Positions 55,133 through 64,000 of a stretch of DNA of 64,000 bases are shown here, in pieces (within the stretch, counting starts at the first letter, position 1; each line of letters starts with the position of its first letter). The position numbers and the translations under genes were made by a program. The notes beneath the pieces were generated by a model. That model worked only from the letters and a program-made list of their open reading frames with translations. It was not told the origin of the DNA and searched no databases. The stretch comes from an uncultured Lachnospiraceae bacterium (GTDB lineage: Bacteria; Bacillota; Clostridia; Lachnospirales; Lachnospiraceae). The stretch is from the NCBI GenBank assembly GCA_910585905.1, contig CAJUID010000001.1:186001-250000 (forward strand), read 5' to 3'.

Positions 55133-55411
55133 TTATTTCCTGCCCTTTTTCTCGTCTTTGCCATGGCCTCTGTAAGTCCTGGTAGCAACGAACTCACCAA
55201 GCTTGTGTCCAACCATGTCTTCTGTAACATATACAGGTACATGCTTTCTTCCATCATGTACTGCAAATGTTAATCCAACGAATGATGGGAAAATAGTGGA
55301 ACGACGGGACCATGTCTTGATAACCTGTTTATCGCCAGATGCTACAGCAGCATCTACCTTCTTCAGAAGGCTCTTATCAGCGAAAGGGCCTTTTTTTAAT
55401 GAACGTGCCAT
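55133..55411 (-). CDS. rpsS: Ribosomal protein S19
   Basis: 92 aa from the ATG at 55411 (GGAGGATACA upstream). [69 protein letters not shown] cover the whole family. It lies in the 30S head near the decoding A-site. The spacer to rplV is 54 nt. Confidence 0.98.
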   Translation of the reverse strand: MARSLKKGPFADKSLLKKVDAAVASGDKQVIKTWSRRSTIFPSFVGLTFAVHDGRKHVPVYVTEDMVGHKLGEFVATRTYRGHGKDEKKGRK

Positions 55412-55501
55412 TGTATCCTCCATTCTGCCGAATTCACTCGGCTATTCCTAACTTACACATGAATGCCTAGAAAACATTCATGTGCCTCCCTAACCTTATA
55501 A

Positions 55502-56350
55502 TTATTTTACGTTTAACGCTTTACCGTCTCTTCTTCTGATAATCATCTTATTTGACTGCTTATTCTTTTTACGTGTCTTCAGACCAAGTGCAGGCTTGCC
55601 CCAAGGTGTGCAAGGACCTGGACGGCCGATACCAGCCTTTCCTTCACCACCACCATGTGGATGGTCATTCGGGTTCATAACGGAACCACGGACGGTAGGT
55701 CTAATTCCCATATTACGCTTACGTCCTGCTTTACCGATATTGACAAGTGCATGTTCACCATTACCGATCACACCAATCGTTGCACGGCAGCCGATTGGCA
55801 CCATTCTCATCTCACCAGAAGGAAGCCTCAGTGTCGCATACTTTCCTTCTTTCGCCATAAGCTGTGCACTGTTACCTGCTGCACGGACAAGCTGTCCACC
55901 TTTTCCAGGATGAAGCTCAATATTATGAACCTGTGTACCAACTGGAATATTTGCAAGCGGCAAGCAGTTACCAACCTCAATTTCAGCATCCGGGCCATTC
56001 ATAACCTTCTGCCCAACCTTCAAGCCATTAGGAGCAAGGATATATGCTTTCTGTCCATCAGCGAAAGAGATCAATGCAATATTTGCTGTTCTGTTTGGAT
56101 CATACTCGATCGTCTTAACAGTTGCCGGAATACCGTCTTTATTTCTTTTAAAATCAATAATTCTGTATTTTCTTTTACAACCGCCACCGCGATGCCTTAC
56201 AGTAATCTTACCCTGTGCATTACGTCCGGCTTTCTTCTTTAATGACACTGTCAGTGACTTCTCAGGTTTATTCGTAGTAATCTCAACCTTATCGAGAACT
56301 GTCATCTGCCTTCTAGAAGGTGTATATGGGTTAAATGTTTTAATTCCCAT
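55502..56350 (-). CDS. rplB: Ribosomal protein L2
   Basis: 282 aa, most conserved 50S protein near the peptidyl-transferase centre. [51 protein letters not shown] and [18 protein letters not shown] text ([24 protein letters not shown]) with the critical histidine. The ATG at 56350 follows AAAGGAG. The 205-nt spacer upstream holds a tandem repeat. Confidence 0.98.
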   Translation of the reverse strand: MGIKTFNPYTPSRRQMTVLDKVEITTNKPEKSLTVSLKKKAGRNAQGKITVRHRGGGCKRKYRIIDFKRNKDGIPATVKTIEYDPNRTANIALISFADGQKAYILAPNGLKVGQKVMNGPDAEIEVGNCLPLANIPVGTQVHNIELHPGKGGQLVRAAGNSAQLMAKEGKYATLRLPSGEMRMVPIGCRATIGVIGNGEHALVNIGKAGRKRNMGIRPTVRGSVMNPNDHPHGGGEGKAGIGRPGPCTPWGKPALGLKTRKKNKQSNKMIIRRRDGKALNVK

Positions 56351-56421
56351 GACATTTTCTCCTTTCAATACTTATCTTAATCGATAATCCGCACGATAGG
56401 TTTTCCGCGCGGCATATTTTT

Positions 56422-56582
56422 CTATAGACCCCCAAAAATCTCAATCTCGTAAGAGATTGTTATTCATATATTGAATCCTTGACTATTCCTATAGACCTTC
56501 AAAAATCTCAATCTCAAAAGAGATTGTTATTCATATATTAACTTTTTGACTATTTCTATAGACCTTCAAAAATCTCAATCTC
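56422..56582 (-). repeat. 67-bp tandem repeat derived from the rplW 3' end
   Basis: CTATAGACC (+ strand) starts units at 56422, 56489 and 56556, a strict 67-bp period. The third unit starts as the rplW stop codon and last codons ([12 protein letters not shown]). The two downstream units repeat those codons and then carry CAATCTC-GTAA-GAGATTG or CAATCTC-AAAA-GAGATTG hairpins. The spacer thus carries two degenerate copies of the gene's tail. Confidence 0.85.
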
Positions 56583-56855
56583 TTTGGAGTCCTCAGTCAG
56601 CTTTACAATTGCTTTCTTTGACTTTGCAGTTTTTCCTATTGTCCTTCCACGGCGGCGTGTCTTGCCGCTGCGGTTCATTGTATTAACCTTTGCAACCTTT
56701 GTCCCTTCAAAAAGCTTCTCAACTGCTTCCTTTACCTGAGCCTTTGTTGCATCTGGGTGTACAGCAAATGTGTACTTCTTCTCTTCCATAGCCGTCATAG
56801 ATTTCTCTGTGATCAGCGGCTTCTGAATAATGTCATAATACTTTAAATCTGCCAT
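56556..56855 (-). CDS. rplW: Ribosomal protein L23
   Basis: 99 aa. [58 protein letters not shown] is the standard core. It sits at the exit tunnel and docks trigger factor and SRP. Its ATG overlaps the rplD stop (TAATG). Its 3' end is duplicated twice downstream in 67-bp units. Confidence 0.98.
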   Translation of the reverse strand: MADLKYYDIIQKPLITEKSMTAMEEKKYTFAVHPDATKAQVKEAVEKLFEGTKVAKVNTMNRSGKTRRRGRTIGKTAKSKKAIVKLTEDSKEIEIFEGL

Positions 56856-57478
56856 TATGCGTACACCTCCTCAATCTTGGATACAGCATTCTTTGTAATA
56901 ACAACTGTATCATACTTTAAGATATCATATACGTTAATTGCGTTAAACGGTACTACGCGCACGCCGGCAATATTTCTTGCTGAAAGTTCAACATTTGCAT
57001 TGTCCTCGCCGTCAAGCACTACCAATGCTTTATTTACCTTTAATGCATTGAGTACGCCAACCATCTTCTTTGTCTTAATCTCATCAAACTTAAGAGAATC
57101 CATAACGAGAAACTTCTCTTCATTAACACGGGATGTCAGTGCAGACTTAATCGCACACTGCTTCTCTTTCCTATTCATCTTGAAAGAATAATCCCTTGGC
57201 GTTGGAGCAAATACAACACCGCCGCCTTTCCACTGTGGAGCTCTGATTGAACCCTGCCTTGCATGGCCGGTTCCTTTCTGCCTCCAAGGTTTCTTACCGC
57301 CTCCACGCACTTCAGAACGCGTCTTCGCCTTCTGTGTACCCTGACGTTTGTTTGCAAGCTGCAATACAACAGCCATATGCATTAAATGTTCATTTATCTT
57401 GACAGCAAATACATTGTCGCTTAAGTCCATCTTTCCAACTTCGCTGCCTTCCATATTAAAAACAGATACATTAGCCAT
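56855..57478 (-). CDS. rplD: Ribosomal protein L4
   Basis: 207 aa. [29 protein letters not shown], then the extended loop [36 protein letters not shown] that reaches the tunnel. In enterobacteria L4 also controls its own operon through the S10 leader; a leader here is long and structured. The ATG at 57478 follows AAAGGAGG. Confidence 0.98.
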   Translation of the reverse strand: MANVSVFNMEGSEVGKMDLSDNVFAVKINEHLMHMAVVLQLANKRQGTQKAKTRSEVRGGGKKPWRQKGTGHARQGSIRAPQWKGGGVVFAPTPRDYSFKMNRKEKQCAIKSALTSRVNEEKFLVMDSLKFDEIKTKKMVGVLNALKVNKALVVLDGEDNANVELSARNIAGVRVVPFNAINVYDILKYDTVVITKNAVSKIEEVYA

Positions 57479-57504
57479 CTGTGTGTTCCTCCTTTCCAAA
57501 AGAA

Positions 57505-58188
57505 TTATTTACAAACCTTTACGCTTTCCTTTAACATTACGCAGGCTTTCTTAGGTCCTGGCACAGCACCCTTCACAAGAATCAGGTTCTGCTCTGCATC
57601 AACCCTGACAATCTCAAGATTCTGGACTGTCACTTTGACAGCACCCATCTGTCCAGGCATCTTCTTGCCCTTAAATACACGGCTAGGATCGGAACAAGCA
57701 CCATTAGAACCGGCATGTCTGTGGAATTTAGAACCATGCGCCATCGGACCTCTGTGAAGTCCGTGTCTCTTAATAGCACCCTGGAAACCTTTACCCTTTG
57801 AAGTACCACTGACATCAATCTTGTCACCAGCTTCAAAAATATCAGCCTTGATCTCCTGGCCAAGCTCGTACTCTTCAGCATTGTCAAACTTAAATTCTTT
57901 TAGATATCTCTTACCGGAAACACCTGCTTTCGCAAAATGCCCCTGCAGCGGCTTATTTACACCGTGCGCTCTCTTTATTTCTTTTTTGCCGGTAGCATCC
58001 TTGCTGATAACCTTATCCTTCTTATCAACAAAACCGACCTGTACGGCACTGTATCCATCATTGTCAACCGTCTTTACCTGTGTTACATAGCAAGGACCTG
58101 CCTGAAGTACAGTGACCGGAGTCAAAACTCCATTCTCATTGAAGATCTGAGTCATTCCGACCTTCGTAGCCAAAATACCTTTCTTCAT
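57505..58188 (-). CDS. rplC: Ribosomal protein L3
   Basis: 227 aa. [33 protein letters not shown] and [38 protein letters not shown] (rRNA-core loop) are diagnostic. ATG behind AGGAGGTGC. The 150-nt spacer to rpsJ contains a GTTCG/CGAAC hairpin and a GATTTCA/TGAAATC hairpin just before the SD, possibly modulating L3 translation. Confidence 0.98.
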   Translation of the reverse strand: MKKGILATKVGMTQIFNENGVLTPVTVLQAGPCYVTQVKTVDNDGYSAVQVGFVDKKDKVISKDATGKKEIKRAHGVNKPLQGHFAKAGVSGKRYLKEFKFDNAEEYELGQEIKADIFEAGDKIDVSGTSKGKGFQGAIKRHGLHRGPMAHGSKFHRHAGSNGACSDPSRVFKGKKMPGQMGAVKVTVQNLEIVRVDAEQNLILVKGAVPGPKKACVMLKESVKVCK

Positions 58189-58338
58189 TCTAAATGCACC
58201 TCCTGTTAATCTACAGCGGATTTCACCATTTCATGTGAAATCATCCTAGATGGTCTATAATGTGCAAGTTCGTAAACCAAAAACTCGAACCATCAAAAAG
58301 ATAGTTTTTTATATAAACCCTAAGGACTTACTCTTTTA

Positions 58339-58656
58339 TTATTTTTCTTTCATCTTTAATACAACAGCAACACCAGATGGCATCTCCATTTTTGTTAATG
58401 CTTCAATGGTCTTCTGTGTCGGGGCGATAACATCAATCAGCCTCTTGTGAGTTCTCTGCTCAAACTGCTCTCTGGAATCCTTGTACTTATGGACAGCACG
58501 AAGAATCGTTACAACCTCCTTCTTAGTTGGAAGAGGTACAGGACCGCTAACCTTAGCACCTGTCTTCTTAACCGTCTCAATAATCTTTCCCGCAGCATGA
58601 TCAATCTGATTGTGGTCATACGCCTTGAGAGTAATTCTCATTACATTTGTTGCCAT
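58339..58656 (-). CDS. rpsJ: Ribosomal protein S10 (NusE)
   Basis: 105 aa. [71 protein letters not shown] matches S10 throughout. First gene of the cluster; S10 also joins NusB in antitermination. ATG behind AAAGGAGGCGGC with a long T-rich spacer. Confidence 0.98.
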   Translation of the reverse strand: MATNVMRITLKAYDHNQIDHAAGKIIETVKKTGAKVSGPVPLPTKKEVVTILRAVHKYKDSREQFEQRTHKRLIDVIAPTQKTIEALTKMEMPSGVAVVLKMKEK

Positions 58657-58945
58657 AAAAAAAGCCGCCTCCTTTTCGCACTTTTACAGGCATTACTGAT
58701 CTTGGGTTTCCCCTATGCCTGTTCATTACAGCGGAACAAGTGGTGACTGTACACTTAACCGGGCGTGTCCTGCTTAGGTTTACATAATCAGCAGGCTTCC
58801 CTCTTTTCTGCACATTGGCAGAATATGAAATTGTACAGTGACTTGTCGCCAGTTTCCTAACTTGACATTCGCTCCACGGAAAACCTATCATCCTATTTGG
58901 ACAACAGCAACCTCACGCTTCATCGCTATCAATGCCACAGCAAGT
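58657..58945 (-). promoter_or_regulatory. Long structured leader of the S10 operon
   Basis: Between the promoter and rpsJ. Helices seen (+ strand positions): ACTGTACA/TGTACAGT (58746-58753 with 58832-58839), extended by ACAAGT/ACTTGT (58736-58741 with 58841-58846). Two hairpins lie inside: CCTGCT/AGCAGG (58769/58790) and TTCTGC/GCAGAA (58806/58818). A separate ACAGGCAT/ATGCCTGT hairpin (58686/58715) sits nearer rpsJ. It resembles a branched r-protein leader RNA; I cannot match it to a named class. Confidence 0.65.
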
Positions 58946-58948
58946 GCT

Positions 58949-58977
58949 ATTTTACTATACTTTTCCAGCCTTGGCAA
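58949..58977 (-). promoter_or_regulatory. Candidate sigma-A promoter of the S10-spc operon
   Basis: Minus strand TTGCCA, 17 bases, TAAAAT, about 295 nt upstream of rpsJ. Confidence 0.65.
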
Positions 58978-59159
58978 GGCTTTTGGACAAACAATTTTTA
59001 AAATACATGCTCTTTTCTCCATTTTTCTATGTTCTGCATAGTTTTTTGCAATATACAGTGCTCAAATTGTGAAAATTGCCCTGCATAAAAAGCTAATATC
59101 TTCCATATCCCATACTAGAAGATAAGGCTTAATTAGAACATTTTTCCAGAATTATAAAA

Positions 59160-59182
59160 TGGCTGTGGAAAATCCACAGCCA
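59160..59182 (-). terminator. Intrinsic terminator of spoVG
   Basis: Minus strand TGGCTGTGGA, TTT, TCCACAGCCA followed by TTTTAT, starting 27 nt after the spoVG stop. Confidence 0.85.
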
Positions 59183-59209
59183 AAAATTCATTTCATTCAT
59201 TTTGCAGGA

Positions 59210-59479
59210 CTACTGCTGTTCTCCTTCAAGAACTGCCGAATATTTCTCTAATATAATATTCTGCACCTTCTCTCTGGTATCAGAATTAATAGGATGAGCA
59301 ATGTCACGATATTCTCCATCCCCTGCTCTGCGACTTGGCATTGCGATGAACAGTCCTTTCTCTCCCTCAATGACTTTAATGTCATGAATGACAAATTCAT
59401 CATCCAGGGTAATAGATACTACCGCCTTCATTTTTCCTTCCTTTGTGATTTTACGTATCCTTACATCCGTCACTTGCAC
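59210..59479 (-). CDS. spoVG: SpoVG family regulator
   Basis: 89 aa. [65 protein letters not shown] is the full SpoVG core, a small nucleic-acid-binding protein affecting septation and, in other Firmicutes, virulence and cell-wall genes. The GTG at 59479 has AAAGGGGG eight bases upstream; another GTG is one codon earlier. It lies alone between glgD and the S10 operon. Confidence 0.96.
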   Translation of the reverse strand: MQVTDVRIRKITKEGKMKAVVSITLDDEFVIHDIKVIEGEKGLFIAMPSRRAGDGEYRDIAHPINSDTREKVQNIILEKYSAVLEGEQQ

Positions 59480-59648
59480 CACAATTACCCCCTTTGGCCA
59501 TAAGTCTTTCCTATTGCATCCTTGCTCAAAAGCCATCTGGCGGCTTCCCAGAAAGAATTAATAACAACTACCTCGGGAAACGCAGCTTATATTATAGGAA
59601 GAAACTCATCAAAAAACACCTCCACCTTACCAGGCTTTGTCCTCTGGT

Positions 59649-60770
59649 CTACAGAGCATAACGCTCATTTTTCTCCACTACAATCTTGACTTCTCCATTT
59701 TCTCCGATATACTTAGTATTGGCTCGAATTGTATCTCTGCTCTCTACGATGCAATTCTCAATATAGGTATTATCTCCAATGTATACATCATTCAATATAA
59801 TAGAGTTCTTAATTACACAATTGTTGCCCACGAATACTTTCTTAAACAGAATGGAGCCTTCAACTTCTCCATTTATAATGCATCCGCTGGACACAAGGCT
59901 ATTTTTCACACTGGAACCTGCATTGTATTTTGCAGGCGGCAAATCCTCTACCTTAGAGTAAATATCTGGATACTCCTTAAAGAAATAATCACGGATATCC
60001 TTCTTTAAGAAATCCATATTTGTACTAAAATAAGAATCTACGGAAGAGATATTGCTCCAGTAATTCGGCATCTGATAAGCGTAAATCCGTTTAACATTTT
60101 TATAACGGATTAAAACATCCTTTACAAAATCATGGCGCTCTTCTTCTGCTGACTTCTCAATTAATTCAATGAGCAGTCTTCTACGCACAATATAAATTCC
60201 TGCTGATACCTGGAAACTATTTGCGCTAATCGGCTTTTCTTCAAACTCTGTTATTCTGCCGTCGCTGTCTGTACGGATTACGCCGAAACGACTTGGGTCA
60301 TCTTTTTCCTCTACATTTGCTGTTACAACTGTAAAATCTGCTTTTTTTGCAATATGGTACTCCAGTACCTTATTGTAATCCAACTTATATACACCATCGC
60401 CAGATGCAATTACTACATATGGTTCATGGCTGGTCTTTAAAAATCCAAGGTTCTGCGCCATAGCATCTGCTGTGCCGCGGTACCAGTAACTATTTTCTGG
60501 TGTTGTCGTAGGGGTGAATACATAGAGACCACCCTGTTTACGCCCAAAATCCCACCATTTTGACGAATTCAAATGTTCATTTAACGACTTTGCATTATAC
60601 TGCGTAAATACGGCAACCTTCTGAATATGGGAATTGCTCATATTACTAAGAACAAAGTCAATGCTTCTAAATCCACCGGCAATCGGCATCGCCGCTGTAG
60701 CCCGCTTATTAGAAAGTTCTCTCATCCTGCTGTTGTTACCACCAGCTAACACAATACCAATCGCTCTCAT
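59649..60770 (-). CDS. glgD: Glucose-1-phosphate adenylyltransferase regulatory-type subunit GlgD
   Basis: 373 aa, nucleotidyltransferase fold plus C-terminal left-handed beta-helix. The N-terminus IGIVLAGGNNSRMRELSNKRATAAMPIAGGFRSIDFVLSNMSNS is the GlgD variant: the GGxGxRL loop of GlgC is altered to GGNNSRM and the catalytic surroundings diverge. In Firmicutes GlgD assembles with GlgC and stimulates ADP-glucose synthesis for glycogen. Its ATG overlaps the glgC stop (TAATG). Confidence 0.95.
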   Translation of the reverse strand: MRAIGIVLAGGNNSRMRELSNKRATAAMPIAGGFRSIDFVLSNMSNSHIQKVAVFTQYNAKSLNEHLNSSKWWDFGRKQGGLYVFTPTTTPENSYWYRGTADAMAQNLGFLKTSHEPYVVIASGDGVYKLDYNKVLEYHIAKKADFTVVTANVEEKDDPSRFGVIRTDSDGRITEFEEKPISANSFQVSAGIYIVRRRLLIELIEKSAEEERHDFVKDVLIRYKNVKRIYAYQMPNYWSNISSVDSYFSTNMDFLKKDIRDYFFKEYPDIYSKVEDLPPAKYNAGSSVKNSLVSSGCIINGEVEGSILFKKVFVGNNCVIKNSIILNDVYIGDNTYIENCIVESRDTIRANTKYIGENGEVKIVVEKNERYAL

Positions 60771-62041
60771 TATTTGTCACCTACCTTAATCAATGTTTCA
60801 CCGCTTGCAAGCAAACCATGCGGATAATCAGATGCCTCCGTTACACCGGAAATTGCCGTGTTCTTTCCAATCTGGACATTATCCGGAATCACGCTCTGTT
60901 CACCAATCGTTACCAGCCCAAATGCATAGACATCCGGTTTTACCTCGTTCGGCTTTTCTTCACCAACACCCAGCTTACAATTTGCGCCGACAGTAACATT
61001 CTCCGCAATAATCGCTTTGTCAACAACTGTTCCTGCACCGATTACGGTAGCACTCATTATGATAGAATCTCTGACAATCGCCCCCGGTTCAATTGTTACA
61101 CCGGATCCAATGACGGAATTATGTACCTCGCCATGGATCTCTGCCGCTTCACCAATAATCGCCCTATCCACAACTGCATCAGATGCAATAAACTGCGGCG
61201 GGATACGGTCAATATTTGTATAAATCTTCCAGAATTCCTCATACAAGTTAAAGACCGGAATCAAATCAATCAGCTCCATATTGGACTCCCAATAAGAGCC
61301 AAGTGTTCCTACATCTTTCCAGTAACCGTTATACTCATATGCAAAAATGCGGTCGCCTTTATTATGGCAATATGGGATAATGTGCTTTCCAAAATCACAT
61401 CCCGGCTGGTCTTTTAACTTAACCAATGCCTCCCTCAGAACTGGCCATGAGAAAATATAAATACCCATGGATGCCAGATTACTGCGTGGATTTGCCGGTT
61501 TCTCCTCAAATTCCTGAATCTGCTTCTTATCATCAGTAATTACTACACCAAAACGGCTTGCCTCTTCCATCGGAACCGGAATAGTAGCCAGTGTGATATC
61601 TGCATGATTTGCCTTGTGGAAATCAAGCATAACCTCATAATCCATTTTATAAATATGGTCACCGCCCAATATAAGAACATAATCTGGATTGTAACGCTCC
61701 ATATAACGCAGATTTTGGTAAATCGCATTTGCAGTACCAGTATACCACTCACTGCTCGTACTCTTTTCATATGGCGGCAAAATAGAAACACCGCCTACAT
61801 TCCTATCCAAATCCCACGGAATACCAATACCAATGTGAGTATTTAATTGAAGCGGCTGGTACTGTGTCAGTACGCCAACGGTATCTACACCGGAGTTAAT
61901 ACAATTGCTTAACGGGAAATCAATAATACGATACTTTCCGCCAAATGCAACCGCAGGCTTCGCTACGTTTGCTGTAAGAACTCCCAGCCGGGAACCTTGT
62001 CCACCGGCTAACAACATCGCTATCATCTCTTTCTTAATCAC
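60770..62041 (-). CDS. glgC: Glucose-1-phosphate adenylyltransferase GlgC
   Basis: 423 aa. It makes ADP-glucose from ATP and glucose-1-phosphate, the committed step of glycogen synthesis. Catalytic features are intact: [50 protein letters not shown] and the FGVV...EFEEKP region. A beta-helix follows from about residue 300. GTG start behind AAGGGGTGATA. Forms a two-gene operon with glgD; no glycogen synthase or branching enzyme gene is nearby. Confidence 0.97.
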   Translation of the reverse strand: MIKKEMIAMLLAGGQGSRLGVLTANVAKPAVAFGGKYRIIDFPLSNCINSGVDTVGVLTQYQPLQLNTHIGIGIPWDLDRNVGGVSILPPYEKSTSSEWYTGTANAIYQNLRYMERYNPDYVLILGGDHIYKMDYEVMLDFHKANHADITLATIPVPMEEASRFGVVITDDKKQIQEFEEKPANPRSNLASMGIYIFSWPVLREALVKLKDQPGCDFGKHIIPYCHNKGDRIFAYEYNGYWKDVGTLGSYWESNMELIDLIPVFNLYEEFWKIYTNIDRIPPQFIASDAVVDRAIIGEAAEIHGEVHNSVIGSGVTIEPGAIVRDSIIMSATVIGAGTVVDKAIIAENVTVGANCKLGVGEEKPNEVKPDVYAFGLVTIGEQSVIPDNVQIGKNTAISGVTEASDYPHGLLASGETLIKVGDK

Positions 62042-62076
62042 ACTATCACCCCTTACTATTGAAATAAAGTAGACTA

Positions 62077-62085
62077 ATTATACCA
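62077..62085 (-). promoter_or_regulatory. Candidate extended -10 promoter of glgCD
   Basis: Minus strand TG-G-TATAAT with a weak TTCACT 17 bases upstream, about 36 nt before the glgC GTG. Confidence 0.6.
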
Positions 62086-62270
62086 TAAAAGATAAGAAAA
62101 GTGAATAAATTTTAACAAAATTATTGGATTTTTTTTACATTTTTTATATAATTCGCATAAAAATCCAATCCTCAGACCCCATACCTGGCTATTTTTCGAC
62201 GAAAAACCGCATTCTTCGTTTGTTTTTTCACCAACAACAAAAAATCTTTCGCCGGATTCCGAATTAATCA

Positions 62271-62298
62271 TTGTAATTTCACACCCAATGTTTATAAT
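62271..62298 (+). promoter_or_regulatory. Candidate sigma-A promoter of murC
   Basis: TTGTAA, 16 bases, TATAAT, ending 33 nt before the murC ATG. Confidence 0.6.
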
Positions 62299-62331
62299 TA
62301 AGATAAAATATATAACAGGAGAGTGGAAATT

Positions 62332-63714
62332 ATGTACCAGATCAATTTGCAAAAACCATGCACCGCATACTTTATAGGCATCGGCGGCATCAGCATGAGC
62401 GGATTTGCCCAGCTTCTTCATGAAAATAACTTTACAGTCAAGGGCTCCGACTCGCAGAAAAGCAAAATCACCGAACACCTTGCTGCATTAGGAATCGATA
62501 TAGTATATGGACAAAATGCCGAAAATATTACAGATGATATCGACTTTGTTGTGTATACAGCGGCAGTCCATCCAGATAATCCAGAATTTATCGCTGCAAA
62601 ACAAAAAAATCTCCCAATCATGGAGCGCGCCGTTATGGTTGGCCAGGTTATGAAAAATTACAAAAATGCTATTGGTATCTCAGGAACACACGGAAAAACA
62701 ACAACAACCTCCATGCTATCACAGATTTTTTTAGAAGCTAAAAAGGATCCAACTATCTCTGTCGGCGGTATTTTAGATGCAATCAAAGGAAATATTCGAA
62801 TAGGACGTTCTGAAAATTTTATTACAGAAGCTTGCGAGTACACCAATAGCTTTTTGAAATTTTTTCCAACAGCAGAAATCATTTTAAATATCGAAGCAGA
62901 TCATCTTGATTTTTTCAAAGATATTGAGGATATCCGCCATTCCTTCCAAAGATATACTGCACTTCTCCCAGAAGACGGTGTTCTAGTCATTAATTCTGAT
63001 ATCCCGCAGTATGAAGAGATTACTGATGGGCTTTCCTGCAAAGTAATAACCTATGGACTGAATCATGATGCCGAATACAGTGCCACAGATATTTCTTTTG
63101 ACAAAAATGGGCACGGTATATTTGACTTAGTACATAATAACACAAAAACAGGCGACACCATCCACCTCAATGTACCAGGAAAACACAATATCTCCAACGC
63201 ACTCTCCGCCATTGCCCTTTCTCTGTACTATGGCATTACTATAGAACAAATCCAAAAAGGGCTCTTGGCATTTTCTGGTACGGAACGAAGATTTGAACTA
63301 AAAGGCAGCTTTCATGGAGTTACCGTAATTGATGATTATGCGCATCACCCTACTGAAATTGCCGCCACGCTAGACGCTGCCAAGCGATATCCACATAAAC
63401 ACTTATGGTGCGTTTTCCAGCCGCACACCTACAGCCGGACACGTGCCTTGCTAAAGGAATTCGCAGATACACTTTCCCAAGCGGAGAATATTGTGCTGAC
63501 AGATATCTATGCAGCAAGGGAGAAAAATCCAGGCGATATCTCATCTTTAACATTGCAGGAAGAATTAAAAAAGCGCGGGAAAAATGCATACTACTTCCCT
63601 AGTTTTGGCGAAATTGAAGAATTTTTATCGAAAAAATGTGTTGACGGTGACTTGTTAATAACTATGGGAGCCGGAAACGTCGTAAACATAGGCGAATCGC
63701 TGATTTCAAAATAA
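62332..63714 (+). CDS. murC: UDP-N-acetylmuramate--L-alanine ligase MurC
   Basis: 460-aa Mur ligase that adds the first amino acid of the peptidoglycan stem. N-terminal UDP-binding GIGGISMSGFAQLL and SDSQKS, ATP P-loop GISGTHGKTTTTSML (about 110), NIEADHLDFF, GKHNISNALSAIAL and the C-terminal DDYAHHPTEIAATL. Length is normal. The ATG at 62332 is preceded by AGGAG; the GTG at 62323 abuts the SD. Divergent from glgC. Confidence 0.97.
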   Translation: MYQINLQKPCTAYFIGIGGISMSGFAQLLHENNFTVKGSDSQKSKITEHLAALGIDIVYGQNAENITDDIDFVVYTAAVHPDNPEFIAAKQKNLPIMERAVMVGQVMKNYKNAIGISGTHGKTTTTSMLSQIFLEAKKDPTISVGGILDAIKGNIRIGRSENFITEACEYTNSFLKFFPTAEIILNIEADHLDFFKDIEDIRHSFQRYTALLPEDGVLVINSDIPQYEEITDGLSCKVITYGLNHDAEYSATDISFDKNGHGIFDLVHNNTKTGDTIHLNVPGKHNISNALSAIALSLYYGITIEQIQKGLLAFSGTERRFELKGSFHGVTVIDDYAHHPTEIAATLDAAKRYPHKHLWCVFQPHTYSRTRALLKEFADTLSQAENIVLTDIYAAREKNPGDISSLTLQEELKKRGKNAYYFPSFGEIEEFLSKKCVDGDLLITMGAGNVVNIGESLISK

Positions 63715-63774
63715 TTATCCACATTATCCACAATTTTTGTTATATTTTCTTAACAAGAGGTTGTGGATAATTTT
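63715..63774 (+). terminator. Hairpin built from DnaA-box sequences after murC
   Basis: TTATCCACA occurs at 63715-63723 and 63724-63732 and inverted (TGTGGATAA) at 63762-63770, all matching the DnaA box TTATNCACA. The second and third form TTATCCACAA/TTGTGGATAA with an inner TTGTTA/TAACAA stem, followed by TTTTAT, so the same DNA is a plausible murC terminator. Confidence 0.7.
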
Positions 63775-63959
63775 ATGCTAAAAACAACTGATTTTTAGCA
63801 CCCTCTGCCAGATTTACTAAAATTTTCCACATTTTAAACATTTCATTGCTAACAATATCGCGATATTCTAGAGGTGTTTTCAAGCTTTTGAAACTATGCT
63901 ACAATACAAAAACCGAAAACTTATTGGATTTGAAATCAAACACGAGGGAGCAAAAATAA

Positions 63960-64000
63960 ATGGACCAGATATTATTATGTTCAAATCAGATCCCGCTTAC
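63960..64000 (+). CDS. Start of an unidentified gene (cut by the window end)
   Basis: ATG behind GAGGGAG opens MDQILLCSNQIPL and runs off the end. Too short to identify. The 185-nt spacer after the DnaA-box hairpin also has a TTTTCCACA near-box and a GCTAAAA/TTTTAGC hairpin. Confidence 0.6.
   Translation, partial: MDQILLCSNQIPL

Noticed and set aside
55655..56242. 195-codon + strand frame opposite rplB
   Set aside because: Shadow of a highly conserved ribosomal protein gene on the other strand.
63715..63960. Chromosomal origin of replication
   Set aside because: DnaA boxes are few, there is no dnaA or dnaN gene and no clear unwinding element; terminator or DnaA-titration site is simpler.
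1..64000. CRISPR array, prophage or transposon
   Set aside because: No regularly spaced short repeats, cas genes, integrase, capsid or transposase were seen; the dispersed repeats are too long and irregularly spaced for CRISPR.

Overview
The window looks like chromosomal DNA of a Gram-positive anaerobe of the Clostridia, most likely the Lachnospiraceae. Four things point there: the class III fructose-1,6-bisphosphatase, the GlgC-GlgD pair, the anaerobic (cbi-type) cobalamin genes, and AAGGAGG-type ribosome binding sites with frequent GTG and TTG starts. This is inferred from gene content; no 16S rRNA is present. I recognise no transposase, integrase, phage gene, CRISPR array or rRNA.

Layout. 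0.0-4.7 kb (- strand): late cobalamin genes (short cobU, phosphatase, cbiB, cobD, cbiP, start of cbiC). 4.8-6.6 kb: a Cache-domain chemoreceptor. 6.9-10.3 kb (+): uvrA and an HD nucleotidase. 10.4-14.9 kb (-): an ABC transporter pair without its binding protein, a HIT protein, a flavodoxin-like/SCP2 fusion and a rhomboid. 15.0-21.7 kb (+): a membrane protein, a MerR regulator, rfbC, rfbD, a glycosyltransferase and an M29-like aminopeptidase with a long extra N-terminal region. 21.7-30.4 kb (-): class III fbp, then a hexitol-type PTS operon (Zn dehydrogenase, DeoR regulator, EIICBA, PfkB kinase, Enzyme I) behind a consensus promoter.

30.4-47.2 kb is the accessory part. It holds an orphan zinc-binding lipoprotein, a relic aminoglycoside phosphotransferase, a nucleotidyltransferase, an MFS transporter, a TPR protein, clpB, hsp20 under a CIRCE operator, a two-component system followed by a NifX-like relic, tRNA-Lys, an aminotransferase, hisC with an unusual leader, and a PAS-GGDEF-EAL protein. 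Five copies of a palindromic repeat sit between these genes, and a sixth lies at 12.6 kb. All six have the same orientation.

47.3-58.9 kb (-) is a complete S10-spc ribosomal protein cluster from rpsJ to secY, driven by a promoter near 58.96 kb and a long structured leader. It stops at secY and carries three odd intergenic insertions: a 67-bp tandem repeat of the rplW 3' end, a 74-nt hairpin-rich insert between 11-bp direct repeats, and a terminator plus promoter in front of rplO. 59.2-62.0 kb (-): spoVG, glgD and glgC. 62.3-64.0 kb (+): murC, a hairpin made of DnaA-box sequences, and the start of a further gene.

The most interesting material is RNA- or DNA-structural rather than a new protein system: the dispersed repeat family with compensatory changes in a hairpin, the hisC leader peptide whose stop codon lies in a hairpin that can mask the hisC ribosome binding site, the S10 leader, and the remodelled spacers inside the ribosomal operon.
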